From an uncultured Clostridia bacterium (GTDB taxonomy: Bacteria; Bacillota_A; Clostridia; Christensenellales; UBA1242): a stretch of DNA of 20,476 nt. The notes under the pieces were generated by a model, which worked only from the letters and a program-made list of their open reading frames with translations, was not told where the DNA came from and did not search any database. Position numbers and translations under genes: made by a program. The DNA is taken from NCBI GenBank assembly GCA_947629895.1, contig CANRFP010000018.1, positions 1-20,476 on the forward strand. Direction: 5' to 3'. Every line of letters starts with the position of its first letter. Within the stretch, counting starts at the first letter, position 1. This document shows positions 1 to 9,100 of the stretch, piece after piece.

Positions 1-245
1 TAACAAATATACTTGAAGGTTTAGAAAAATTAGATAAAATAATTCCAGGTGTTAATAATGATGAAACATTATTATATGGACCAGAAATAAAATTCTTTAG
101 TAATGAAATTGAAACTGATAATAAGTTTAAGATAAAAGATAAAAATATATATTTTATAGGAGATGGTGCAGGAAAGGCAGGAAATATAGTTTCAGCAGCA
201 GCTACCGGACTTGTTGCAGCAAGAGATATTATTGAAAAAATGTAA
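1..245 (+). CDS. FAD-dependent dehydrogenase (COG2509-like), C-terminal end
   Basis: This is the 3' part of a gene that begins outside the window; the reading frame starts at position 3 and ends at TAA 243-245, giving about 80 residues. The visible C-terminus contains the segment LYGPEIKFFSNEI followed by YFIGDGAGKAGNIVSAA and GLVAARDI. The GDGAG...G(N/G)I..AA..G..AA pattern is the conserved C-terminal FAD-contacting segment of uncharacterised NAD(FAD)-utilising dehydrogenases (COG2509 type), where the Asp-Gly pair contacts the flavin and the following helix closes the domain. The N-terminal Rossmann motif lies outside the window, so the substrate cannot be judged. Base composition is very AT-rich, with ATA, AAA and AAT codons, like the next gene and unlike the genes right of 1.9 kb. 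The general family is well supported; the exact subfamily is less certain. Confidence 0.8.
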   Translation, partial: TNILEGLEKLDKIIPGVNNDETLLYGPEIKFFSNEIETDNKFKIKDKNIYFIGDGAGKAGNIVSAAATGLVAARDIIEKM

Positions 246-250
246 AAAAT

Positions 251-283
251 AAAAAACTCGCTTTTATAAAAAACGAGTTTTTT
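251..283. terminator. Bidirectional intrinsic terminator between convergent genes
   Basis: The arms AAAAAACTCG (251-260) and CGAGTTTTTT (274-283) are perfectly complementary over 10 bp, with a 13-nt loop. The arm itself gives a T run on either strand, so the hairpin can end both the rightward dehydrogenase gene (stop 243-245) and the leftward DUF2142 gene (stop 291-293). Confidence 0.85.
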
Positions 284-290
284 ATAATTT

Positions 291-1832
291 TTAAATAAAA
301 CAAGCCATTATTTGTAATAATACAGGTATTTGTAATATTATAACAGGATAAATTAAATACTTTTTGTTTGTATCCAAGTTTGATGTAGTAAGTATGAAAA
401 TGAAAAGTGCAACAACTGGTATAAAGTATCTTCCTTGTATTCCTAATATAATATAATTTGCAACTTGGAATAATGATGTCCATTGAATATATATTGCAGT
501 TACTATAAGTAAACATGTACCAAATATTATTAATCCTACCCAAGATTTTTTTAAGTTATTTATTTCTAATTTTTTCTTATCATCATTTATAAATAATGAA
601 AGAACAAGACAAATGCTTATAGCATAAGATACAATTGAATATATTGTTGTTTTTGCATGGCACATTAATTCATCTCCAGTACATAGCTGATAAATAAATT
701 GAGAGCCTTTATGTAAAAATGTTGTTATGAGAACTGTACAATAGCCTAAAGGTGTAGTTAAAATATAATGTAGTTGTTCTTTTGAAAGAGAATTTGAGTT
801 AACTAAATTCATACTTCCTATTATTAACCATGAAAGACCAACTATAACACTTGCAATTATTGTAATTATAATAAATCTTAAATAATCTTTTTTACTATCA
901 AAATTGTTTTCTTTTAAAAGTATAAGTAATGTTACAAAAGGTAGATATACTATTTTGCATAAAGCTATCATACAAGCTAGAGCAAATAGTAAAATTTTTT
1001 CTTTTTTATTTACATATTCTTTTAAATATACTTTTCTATATATTAAAGCTATAAATAGCATACATACAGCATTAGTAACAGTATCTCCAGAGATACAAAT
1101 TGCAGAAAAAATATTAACTGGTAGCAAACACAAAATTAAGAGAAAAGTTTTTTTGTTTGGAATAATTTTTATAGCTAAAGCACATAAAGCAACCCAGAAA
1201 ATATATCCTGTAATTCTTCCACACATTCCAATTACAACTATATTATCACTAAAAATTCTACCTATAGTAACACCAATTACTTGAGGAATATACTGTATTG
1301 GAGAATATAATTTTATGTTCCAATATTCACTAATTAAATCTTTTCTTTCTTCTGAATTCATACTAAATGCATCAAATTCATTTATATAGTTTTCATATTT
1401 CATTAATATTGAATTCTTATAATCAACTAATTTGGAAAATGCTGGCGGAAATAAGGAATCTTCTTGTAAATGTACATTTGTGTACTTTTGAGAGATTTTA
1501 AATACTCTTAAAAAATGAGAAACTTCATCTGTTCCATTTCCAAAAGGTGTTGCTAGGAAATAAAAAATTCCAAGCACAATTGCTAAAATAATAAATTGTT
1601 TATGCATTTCTAAATTGAATTTTTTAAATAAAATAAGCATTACATCTATTGAAAGTGCAATAAAAATCATAATTGCAAGAAGTATATTTTTTATAAAATC
1701 TGTTGTTTTATAAATATTATTTCTAAAGTAAAAAATTATCATTATTGCAAATAGCCAATAAAAAATTTGACTTAAAATAATTTTAGTTTTAGAGGTTTTA
1801 CTGGTAGTTTTTTTTGTTTCATTGTTTTCCAT
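291..1832 (-). CDS. DUF2142-type polytopic membrane protein
   Basis: A 513-residue integral membrane protein. I choose ATG 1830-1832 (MENNETKK...) over an upstream in-frame start at 1859 because GGAG (1840-1843) sits 7 nt before it and a sigma-A-like promoter overlaps the longer version. After a short Lys/Thr/Ser-rich cytoplasmic N-terminus come about eleven hydrophobic segments (for example near residues 20-36, 48-68, 79-95, 200-222, 230-246, 252-265, 280-308, 319-340, 398-415, 431-450 and 468-484). Family-type signatures are TDEVSHF at 101-107 (matching the P-x-DE-x-x-H type motif after the first extracytoplasmic loop), SGDTVTN at 248-254 and QGRYFIP at 466-472. These match the DUF2142 family, predicted membrane proteins often found near cell-surface polysaccharide genes and resembling GT-C glycosyltransferases in architecture. 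No substrate is known. The DNA is extremely AT-rich (one 60-base line counted at 20% GC), unlike the genes to its right. Confidence 0.8.
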   Translation of the reverse strand: MENNETKKTTSKTSKTKIILSQIFYWLFAIMIIFYFRNNIYKTTDFIKNILLAIMIFIALSIDVMLILFKKFNLEMHKQFIILAIVLGIFYFLATPFGNGTDEVSHFLRVFKISQKYTNVHLQEDSLFPPAFSKLVDYKNSILMKYENYINEFDAFSMNSEERKDLISEYWNIKLYSPIQYIPQVIGVTIGRIFSDNIVVIGMCGRITGYIFWVALCALAIKIIPNKKTFLLILCLLPVNIFSAICISGDTVTNAVCMLFIALIYRKVYLKEYVNKKEKILLFALACMIALCKIVYLPFVTLLILLKENNFDSKKDYLRFIIITIIASVIVGLSWLIIGSMNLVNSNSLSKEQLHYILTTPLGYCTVLITTFLHKGSQFIYQLCTGDELMCHAKTTIYSIVSYAISICLVLSLFINDDKKKLEINNLKKSWVGLIIFGTCLLIVTAIYIQWTSLFQVANYIILGIQGRYFIPVVALFIFILTTSNLDTNKKYLIYPVIILQIPVLLQIMACFI

Positions 1833-1849
1833 ATTTTTTCTCCGACAGA

Positions 1850-1879
1850 ATTGTAACACAAATTTTGTTGATGTGTCAA
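1850..1879 (-). promoter_or_regulatory. Sigma-A-type promoter for the DUF2142 gene
   Basis: Read on the minus strand: TTGACA (1879-1874), an 18-nt spacer, then TACAAT (1855-1850). The predicted start of transcription is about position 1843, at the first base of the GGAG ribosome-binding site, so the leader would be only about 11 nt long. The -35 box lies inside a palindrome (1865-1882). Confidence 0.65.
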
Positions 1880-1882
1880 CAA
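1865..1882. promoter_or_regulatory. Palindrome (candidate operator) in a divergent promoter region
   Basis: TTGTTGA-TGTG-TCAACAA is a perfect inverted repeat with 7-bp arms and a 4-nt centre. It covers the -35 box of the leftward DUF2142 promoter (1874-1879) and ends 18 bp before the -35 box of the rightward collagen-gene promoter (1901-1906). That is a natural position for a dimeric repressor or a shared regulator. It has no T run, so it is not a terminator. The regulator is unknown. Confidence 0.45.
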
Positions 1883-1900
1883 TTTTTAATGTGTTTTATT

Positions 1901-1930
1901 TTGGCAATTTTAAAAATGTTCTCATATATT
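1901..1930 (+). promoter_or_regulatory. Candidate promoter for the collagen-like gene
   Basis: TTGGCA (1901-1906), an 18-nt spacer and TATATT (1925-1930) resemble a sigma-A promoter with one mismatch in each box. The predicted transcription start (about 1937) coincides with the GGAG ribosome-binding site. The overlapping CATATATT (1923-1930) also resembles a sporulation sigma-E -10 element, which could fit a spore-surface collagen-like protein, but the matching -35 is weak. The choice between them is open. Confidence 0.45.
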
Positions 1931-1946
1931 GAAAATGGAGTATTAT

Positions 1947-3154
<1,208 letters not shown>

Positions 3155-3164
<10 letters not shown>

Positions 3165-3180
3165 AAATAGGCTCTTTTTT
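3155..3180. terminator. Terminator for the collagen-like gene, probably bidirectional
   Basis: Arms GAGCC (3155-3159) and GGCTC (3170-3174) are followed by TTTTTT on the plus strand. The stop codon TAG (3162-3164) of the collagen-like gene is in the loop. On the minus strand the stem extends to 8 bp through one U-G wobble, so it may also stop transcripts of the leftward gene ending at 3204, although the T tract on that side is weaker. Confidence 0.7.
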
Positions 3181-3203
3181 AAACTTCATTAAAATCAATT
3201 TAA

Positions 3204-3755
3204 TTATGAAACCAAAAATTCTGCAACTTTTGTAATGCACTTGTCAAGCGCGTCAAGATAGCGCCTATTCACCTCTGGCGAATACAAAACCGCCTTTGCT
3301 TGAAGGTCAATTAGCTCGCTTGGCTTTAATTGGAGTTGGTCAACAATCCCCTCACAGAGTAAATTGCTTATCACCATCAAAGCGTTGTTTTTGTTTATGT
3401 TTCTTTTTTGCATGGCAATTGTGAGAAGTTCTGTGTCGTCAATGATTTGTTCCAGCGCTGCATTTAAGAAAAATTCCAATTTTTCAAGTGCAAACTCGTT
3501 TCCGTTTGCGCCCGCCAAAATTTCCCAGCCCAAATAAAAGTTGTAATTTATTGTCAACCTGTCTGGAATGCCCTTGTTGAAAAAGTAGGCCACGCAATCT
3601 TGCGCCACGCAATCACCCATATATGCCTTTGTGCAAAGTTCAGCAAAAACCTCGTTGAAAACCTTTTTGTTTTGTGCGCTTTCAAGCACAACTTTTCTCA
3701 TTTCAACAAATTCGTTATAGGCATCTTTTCGCTTAGTAAACTCGTTATAATCCAA
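3204..3755 (-). CDS. Small hypothetical protein with Sel1-like repeat
   Basis: A 183-residue soluble, mostly helical protein with no signal peptide or membrane segment, so probably cytoplasmic. The start is a TTG (3753-3755). It is supported by the strong ribosome-binding site GAGGTG (3760-3765 on the minus strand) 4 nt upstream and by a promoter directly before it; the next in-frame ATG is residue 19. Residues about 39-98 (AYMGDCVAQ..AYFFNKG...... NYNFYLGWEILAGANGN) follow the spacing of Sel1-like/TPR-type helical repeats (A..GD..AQ..A..Y..G...N.....W...A...GN). These usually mediate protein-protein contacts. No catalytic motif is visible. The family assignment is weak and the function is unknown. 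It is transcribed separately from the DUF975 gene behind it. Confidence 0.7.
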   Translation of the reverse strand: MDYNEFTKRKDAYNEFVEMRKVVLESAQNKKVFNEVFAELCTKAYMGDCVAQDCVAYFFNKGIPDRLTINYNFYLGWEILAGANGNEFALEKLEFFLNAALEQIIDDTELLTIAMQKRNINKNNALMVISNLLCEGIVDQLQLKPSELIDLQAKAVLYSPEVNRRYLDALDKCITKVAEFLVS

Positions 3756-3777
3756 TTTTCACCTCTTCTATATGTGA

Positions 3778-3806
3778 ATTATAGCGAAAATTTTCAAAAA
3801 ACACAA
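3778..3806 (-). promoter_or_regulatory. Promoter for the Sel1-like gene
   Basis: Minus strand: TTGTGT (3806-3801), a 17-nt spacer, and a perfect TATAAT (3783-3778). The predicted start near 3771 gives a 16-nt leader containing GAGGTG. The -10 box is strong and the -35 box is weak. The promoter fills the 55-bp gap after the DUF975 stop codon, so this gene does not depend on read-through. Confidence 0.6.
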
Positions 3807-3810
3807 GCAA

Positions 3811-4659
3811 TTAAGTTGTTTTTTGCAACGCATTTGCAACTTTGCTGTTTTTAGAAGAAATATAACAGTCCGCAACCGCAATTTCCACGAGAGGCAATGC
3901 CACCAAAATCACATCAAGAACGCCAGCAAGCGTCACGAAAATAATATAAAAGTATGGCGGAACAAACAAGAACACATCAAAAAGCAAAATCAGCAAAAAC
4001 ATCATGGTGACCGCAACGCACACAGTTGCAAGCGCAATCATTTTGTTTAAGAAAATTTGCCACTTATAGCCTTGTGTCATCTCTTTTGAAAGTGCAAGCA
4101 CTCCCCGCACATCCAATTTTTCGCTTTCAAAAAGAATAATTGGACAAAAAGAATATTGAAGCATAACAATCACGCCCGGCACAAGAAATAAGCACGCAAA
4201 AAATATTGTCAAAAACATTCGAATAACAAACACGCAGAAAATTTTTATTGTTTTTTTAAGCGAAACAAAAATTTCTTCAAACTTATAAGGCTTGTCACTT
4301 TCAACCTTATAAACAAAACCATAAATGCCAGCCTCAAAATAAATAAAAACCAAAAAGGGCAGCGCCAAACTGACAACAGGTATGAAAGCGGAAACAAAAA
4401 CGGCAAAAATCATTATGATGTTTGCATACATAATGTCGTTGAGCGGGCGATTGACTTCTGTGAAAAGCCCATTTTGTTTTGCAAAAACTTCAAAAAATTT
4501 ATTGTTTTCAAAATCAAGTTTTTCATAATTTTTATTCTCAAAATTGGTTTTTTCTTGATTTTTTTCGATTTTTTTCACATTTTTTCGTGTTTTTTGCGTA
4601 TTTTTTGACGATTTTTCGTCATTTTTCACATTTTTTCTTTTTTCAACTTTCTCTGCCAT
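3811..4659 (-). CDS. DUF975-family integral membrane protein with Lys-rich N-terminal tail
   Basis: A 282-residue protein. I start it at ATG 4657-4659 (MAEKVEKRKN); the frame is open for another 42 codons upstream, but that stretch runs through the terminator of the preceding gene. No ribosome-binding site is visible before this ATG. Residues 1-56 are a low-complexity, hydrophilic Lys/Asn/Glu tail (KNVKNDEKSSKNTQK...), probably disordered and cytoplasmic. Residues 75-265 form about five hydrophobic segments (near 79-95, 97-117, 139-163, 205-228 and 236-262). The loop after the third, with LVPGVIVMLQYSFCPIIL, then LDVRGVLALSKEMTQGYK, matches the central signature of DUF975 proteins (VPG...YS..P.IL......ALS..MT.G.K). 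The family is of unknown function and common in Bacillota. Its promoter could not be identified; it may rely on read-through. Confidence 0.75.
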   Translation of the reverse strand: MAEKVEKRKNVKNDEKSSKNTQKTRKNVKKIEKNQEKTNFENKNYEKLDFENNKFFEVFAKQNGLFTEVNRPLNDIMYANIIMIFAVFVSAFIPVVSLALPFLVFIYFEAGIYGFVYKVESDKPYKFEEIFVSLKKTIKIFCVFVIRMFLTIFFACLFLVPGVIVMLQYSFCPIILFESEKLDVRGVLALSKEMTQGYKWQIFLNKMIALATVCVAVTMMFLLILLFDVFLFVPPYFYIIFVTLAGVLDVILVALPLVEIAVADCYISSKNSKVANALQKTT

Positions 4660-4675
4660 GAAATGAATATTAACA

Positions 4676-4705
4676 AAAAAGGCGCTTTTTATACAGCACC
4701 TTTTT
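4676..4705 (-). terminator. Terminator after the giant gene-cls unit
   Basis: On the minus strand AAAAAGGTGC (4705-4696) and GCGCCTTTTT (4685-4676) pair over 10 bp with one U-G wobble and a 10-nt loop. The 3' arm runs into TTTTTT. It lies 26 bp downstream of the cardiolipin synthase stop (4731-4733) and only 17 bp before the DUF975 ATG, so any transcription of the DUF975 gene either reads through or starts in the remaining short gap. Confidence 0.75.
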
Positions 4706-4730
4706 GATTTTGAATTGAACATAAAAATGA

Positions 4731-6182
4731 TTATAAAATTGGTGAAAACAATCTGAAAATTGCTTGCGCAAATTTTGTCAACCATTTCTTCTTTTTGAAG
4801 TATTTCACATCCGCACTCATGCAGCGTTTCAAATCTTGTTTATAATAGGCTTTATATTCCGCATTCAGTTCTTTTGAATACATAATCACAGTGTCCTCAA
4901 AGTTAAGCCCAAAACTGCGGTGGTCTAGATTGCAAGTTCCTATTGACAAAACATTGTCATCCACAACAAGCGCTTTGCTGTGCAAAAATCCGTCATACAA
5001 AAACGCCTCCGCGCCAAGTTCCACAATGTCCTTCAAATAGGAAAGCGAAACCCAAAAGATTGTTTTATAGTCTGGTTTGTTTGGCAGCATAATCTTAACC
5101 TTAACCCCGCTTGCAAGCGCAATCCTAAGCGCCGTCATGAACGCTGTGTCGGGAATGAAATATGGTGTTTGGATTAAAACTTCTTTTTTGGCGTTGGTTA
5201 TCATTTTTATGAAAACTTCTTTTATGCTTTGAATGTCGCTATCCGGCCCAGATGTGACAACTTGCAGCGAAACATCGCCTGTCACTGATGGCACAGGGAA
5301 AAGCCCATCATTGATATATTTGCCCGAAGTGAAATTTTCTTTTTTGACATATCGCCAATCGTTTAAGAAAATGTTTTGAAGTGGATAAACCCCCGCCCCC
5401 TCAATTCTCAAATGTGTGTCTCGCCAAGGCGAAAGTTTTTCTTCCTTGCTCATGTGGTCATCACGCAAGTTTATTCCGCCCGTGTAGGCAATTTTTCCGT
5501 CAACAACCACAATTTTTTTGTGATTTCTGTAATTGAGTTTCAAATTTATCAAACGAATATGTGCGAAAGGTGGGAAAAATTCTGCAACTTCGCCACCCGC
5601 TTTGGTCAATTTTCTAAAAAAGCGTCTTGGGGCTTTCAAACAGCCAATGCTGTCATAAATCAATTTCACTTTCACGCCCTCTTTGGCTTTTTTAATCAAA
5701 ATGTCCATAATTCGCGAGCCCGTTTCATCGTCTGCAAAAATGTAATACTCAATGTTTATGCTCTGTTTTGCATTTTCAAGGTCCTTTGCCAGCGCTTCAA
5801 GTTTGTCCGGCCCGTTGACAAAAATTTTAACCTCATTGTAAGGGCAAAGTGTTGCGCCATAATTGTAACAACACTTTATCAACCCCTCATTTTGCACCAA
5901 CTTGCCAAGTTCGCTGTCCAAGCCCATCATATATTTGTTGATTGCCTCGTCATAGCCCACTTCATAAAGTTTGTGGTGCGAAATCATTCGCTTAACACGA
6001 AAGGACAGTCCGCTTCCAAAACAAATGTAAAGGATGTAGCCCACAAAAGGCAAAATTGTGATTATGGTTGTCCAACTGATAACGCTTGAAATTTTTTTGC
6101 GTTCCAAGAACACCATGAACAGAAACAGCAAAAAGTTTAAACTAATGTAGGCGATAAACACCCAAAACCAAACATCCAGCAT
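4731..6182 (-). CDS. cls: Cardiolipin synthase (phospholipase D family)
   Basis: A 483-residue membrane enzyme that joins two phosphatidylglycerol molecules to give cardiolipin and glycerol on the inner membrane. Two N-terminal membrane segments (about residues 4-26 and 34-55) are separated by a Lys/Arg-rich loop, as in Gram-positive Cls. Two PLD catalytic motifs follow: H221-x-K223-x4-D228 in NHKKIVVVDGK with GGIN (235-238), and H401-x-K403-x4-D408 in HSKALVVDD with GTCNLDHRS (415-423). IEYYIFADD (144-152) and QTPYFIPD (338-345) are the conserved strands before each half-site. All catalytic residues are present and the length is normal for the family. The start is ATG 6180-6182, with GGGAG (6195-6191) 8 nt upstream, located inside the last codons of the giant gene. 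The 3-nt gap implies translational coupling to that gene. A terminator follows the stop. Confidence 0.95.
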   Translation of the reverse strand: MLDVWFWVFIAYISLNFLLFLFMVFLERKKISSVISWTTIITILPFVGYILYICFGSGLSFRVKRMISHHKLYEVGYDEAINKYMMGLDSELGKLVQNEGLIKCCYNYGATLCPYNEVKIFVNGPDKLEALAKDLENAKQSINIEYYIFADDETGSRIMDILIKKAKEGVKVKLIYDSIGCLKAPRRFFRKLTKAGGEVAEFFPPFAHIRLINLKLNYRNHKKIVVVDGKIAYTGGINLRDDHMSKEEKLSPWRDTHLRIEGAGVYPLQNIFLNDWRYVKKENFTSGKYINDGLFPVPSVTGDVSLQVVTSGPDSDIQSIKEVFIKMITNAKKEVLIQTPYFIPDTAFMTALRIALASGVKVKIMLPNKPDYKTIFWVSLSYLKDIVELGAEAFLYDGFLHSKALVVDDNVLSIGTCNLDHRSFGLNFEDTVIMYSKELNAEYKAYYKQDLKRCMSADVKYFKKKKWLTKFAQAIFRLFSPIL

Positions 6183-6195
6183 CGATTATTCTCCC
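6180..6195 (-). promoter_or_regulatory. Coupled stop/start junction with ribosome-binding site for cls
   Basis: On the minus strand the giant gene ends ATG GGA GAA TAA, then TCG, then the cls ATG. The GGGAG binding site (6195-6191) is therefore part of coding codons, and the stop (6188-6186) is 3 nt before the new start. Ribosomes finishing the giant protein would be well placed to reinitiate on cls. No promoter-like sequence was sought with confidence inside the giant gene's 3' end. Confidence 0.85.
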
Positions 6196-9100
6196 ATAAT
6201 GAATGAAACTTTATAAACGGTTGTTGTTTCTTCTTCTCCGTCTTGAATTGTTACATATGCCAAATAGATTGTGTCTCCAACGATATCTTTATCCGCAACA
6301 CCTTCATCAATTTTTTGAAGTCCGCTTGTTGTTGGCTCTGTTACATTTGTCAGCGATTTGAACACAACAGTTACATTTTCCTTCTGTTCTGCAGTGATAA
6401 CGCCGTCTTCCATCAATTTGTTTTTGAAAGCAGAAGTTGCAGTTGCATCATTTGTAATTTCAATAGGGTCTGGCCTGTTTGCAGAAAGTGGAACGGTGAA
6501 GTTAAGAGTCAATTCATAATAATTATATGTTATCTCACCTTCCTCCCCTTCAGTTGTTACAGTTTTTTTAACTCCAACCAAAATTGTGCGAGAGGTTTCG
6601 CCAAAGCCAACAGTCATTTGTTGGATGTCCTCAACTTTGCTGAATTGAGCACCGCTGCCAACAACCTCCCTATAACTGAAAAATTCATATTGTGTTGTTG
6701 CTGATGGAGTTATGTTCAAATCATTTATGCCCTTTATCGTTTGAACAAGTTCTTCCATTTGAAAGGTTCTGCTGTTCGTGTTTTGCAAGCCAATTGTTAA
6801 ATTGAGCTTGATTGAAGTTGGATTGTCATCGTAGAAGTAAATTTTGGTGTTGGTGAAAGCGTAATTTGTTGTTGTGTTTTCGGTATACATAATGCCATAA
6901 ACGCCTTCAATAAAACCGTCTTGCAACTCATTATCTGTCAATTCAATATATTCATTTATTGCGCTGTCAAAGAACCGGAATGAATTGTTATAGCTAAAAT
7001 ATAATTCTATATCAGCCGCATCCGTTTGCACTTTCAGCGCTGTTTTAAGGCTTTCCAAAATATCTGCCGCGATTAACACATCTGACGAAACTTCATCTCC
7101 GCCCAATGCAGGATCTTTTGGATGATACTTCTTGATTTTGAGCGTTTCGGTGGCGTCAATTCCTTCTTCAACCTCAAAATTGAAGGTCATATCAAAGTAA
7201 TAACTCTTGTTGCTGCCATTTAACCTACCATTCACAATAACATAGAAGTGTTTTGTAACATTTTCCGTCAATGAAATGAAAAGTGTTGGCTGCGACATTG
7301 GTGTGTTGTCCTCGCCCATTTCATAATATGAAATTGTAAGGTCTGTTGCGCCCGCCAAAGCATATGCCGCCTCATTTTTAACAAACACATCAAGATTTGA
7401 CAAATAATATCTTGTGGTTTGTGATGTGTGGATGTTGATTGTTGGAGTGTCATTTGTTCCGCGCTCTACGTCAGCATCGTCATAGATGTAGAACAAAATT
7501 TGTATTTGTTCAAAACTTGTTTTTCCGTCAGCACCTGTTGTCAGTTTAACATATTGTCTTGTGAAAGTGTAAGAGTTAAGGTTTGTTTCATCTTGAATGG
7601 CTTTTAGTTCTCCCGTTCTTTCATCTCGCAAATAATATTGTGCCGTGCCTTTTTTATGTTGGAACACGCTTTTAAGGGTGCTAAGGATATCATTCTTAGA
7701 AACATATTCTTCTGTTTTGCCTTCAACAACTCTGGATGACCTCTTAACTGTTTGAACAGACGTTTGTGTGTTTTGATTGATAAGGAATTCAACGCGATAT
7801 ACAAAGCAGTTTGTGATTGTCTCTTTTGGTGTTGTCCCCGACATATCGCGTTTATTTTCAACCACAACATATGTTCTCTTGGCAATGTTGCCGTAGGATT
7901 CATAACTCAAAGTTTGAGTTTCAATTTGTTGCCCTGTTGACCCTCCAACCACGTCATCGCCACTTTCTTTTGCAAAAGTGTAAATGCTGTAAGAATAGTT
8001 GAATGTTTTTTGAACATCTTCCACCGTTTCTTGTTTCGTTTGTGGAGCAAACAGATTTGACAATCTGTAATCCGCACGAGTGGTTGAAACACGTTTTGTT
8101 CTAAGTTGTATTCCAAAAGTTTCGTCTGTTGTCGAATTTTGTGTATCATTCTTTAATGCATCTGTTTTGGCTTCTGTGCTGTTGTCGTAAACCCAGAACA
8201 CAACATCAACAAGTTTTGTTGTGACGGTTGAGCCCTCTGTTGTTTGAGCCAAGAATGAGCGTTCATTTCTTCCATAATTAAAGTTGTCGGATTCAGATTG
8301 TGTGGAAATGGTGTAGTCTCCAATGACTGGCGTCATTGAATTTGTTGCTTTGTCAAGAATAAACCATTCTGTGGTTTTGCCACCGCCAAATTGTGTGCTG
8401 TCTAATTCGGTTAAACTAAATCCACTGCCGTCTTCCACAACTTTGGTGTATTTCAAGGCACTTGTTCCGCTTGAATATACAATCATATCCACTGTAAACA
8501 GTTCTCGTTGATATGCTTTATCAGCGCCTCGTCCGGTTGCCAAAATGGTTAAGGTGTAGGACCCAGCATTTGCGAAGGTGTAGTAGTCAACATTATTATA
8601 TGGAACATAATTTTCATCAATTTTTACCAGATGATAATGTTTATTGTTGGTTATGTTGGATAGGCTAATACCTTTAAACATGTTTCTTAAATCAACTTTT
8701 TCGCCAACGCTTGCTGTGAAAGTTTTGTCAGTGCTTTCTATGTCAGTAATATTTGAAATGTCGCCGCTAGATATCCAACTTGTTGTTGTTTTTGTCGCTT
8801 CAATGTTGCCATATTGTGCAACAAATTGCTCTTTTGCATTAGCCTCTGTCCCTAGCTTTATGTCATACACTGTTGTGCCGCTGCTTAAAGATTTAAAGCC
8901 AGAGTCATCAAAATATTTGAGTGCCAAGTCAACTGTGCCAAGATACATCTTGTTTTTGTTTTCCATCTTTGAAATGTCATTTTCATACATTCCGTCTCTT
9001 CCAGAAACATTGGCATAAACATTCACCGCAATACCATCACTTGTTGGATTGAAGGAGTTGGTTGTGGTTATTGTTCCTCTTTCGTCGATGTATGCAGCAC

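Noticed and set aside
1830..1859. Longer start for the DUF2142 protein at 1859
   Set aside because: The extension overlaps the -10 box and the ribosome-binding site, while ATG 1832 has GGAG at 7-nt spacing.
4660..4785. Longer N-terminus of the DUF975 protein reaching into the cls 3' end
   Set aside because: It would run through the terminator hairpin at 4676-4705 and overlap the end of cls. The MAEKVEK start fits a cytoplasmic tail, although it lacks a clear binding site.
5376..6089. A 237-codon open frame on the plus strand opposite cls
   Set aside because: It lies wholly within the cardiolipin synthase gene, whose catalytic motifs are intact. Its translation is Cys/Phe/Asn-rich without domain character, and no ribosome-binding site was seen.
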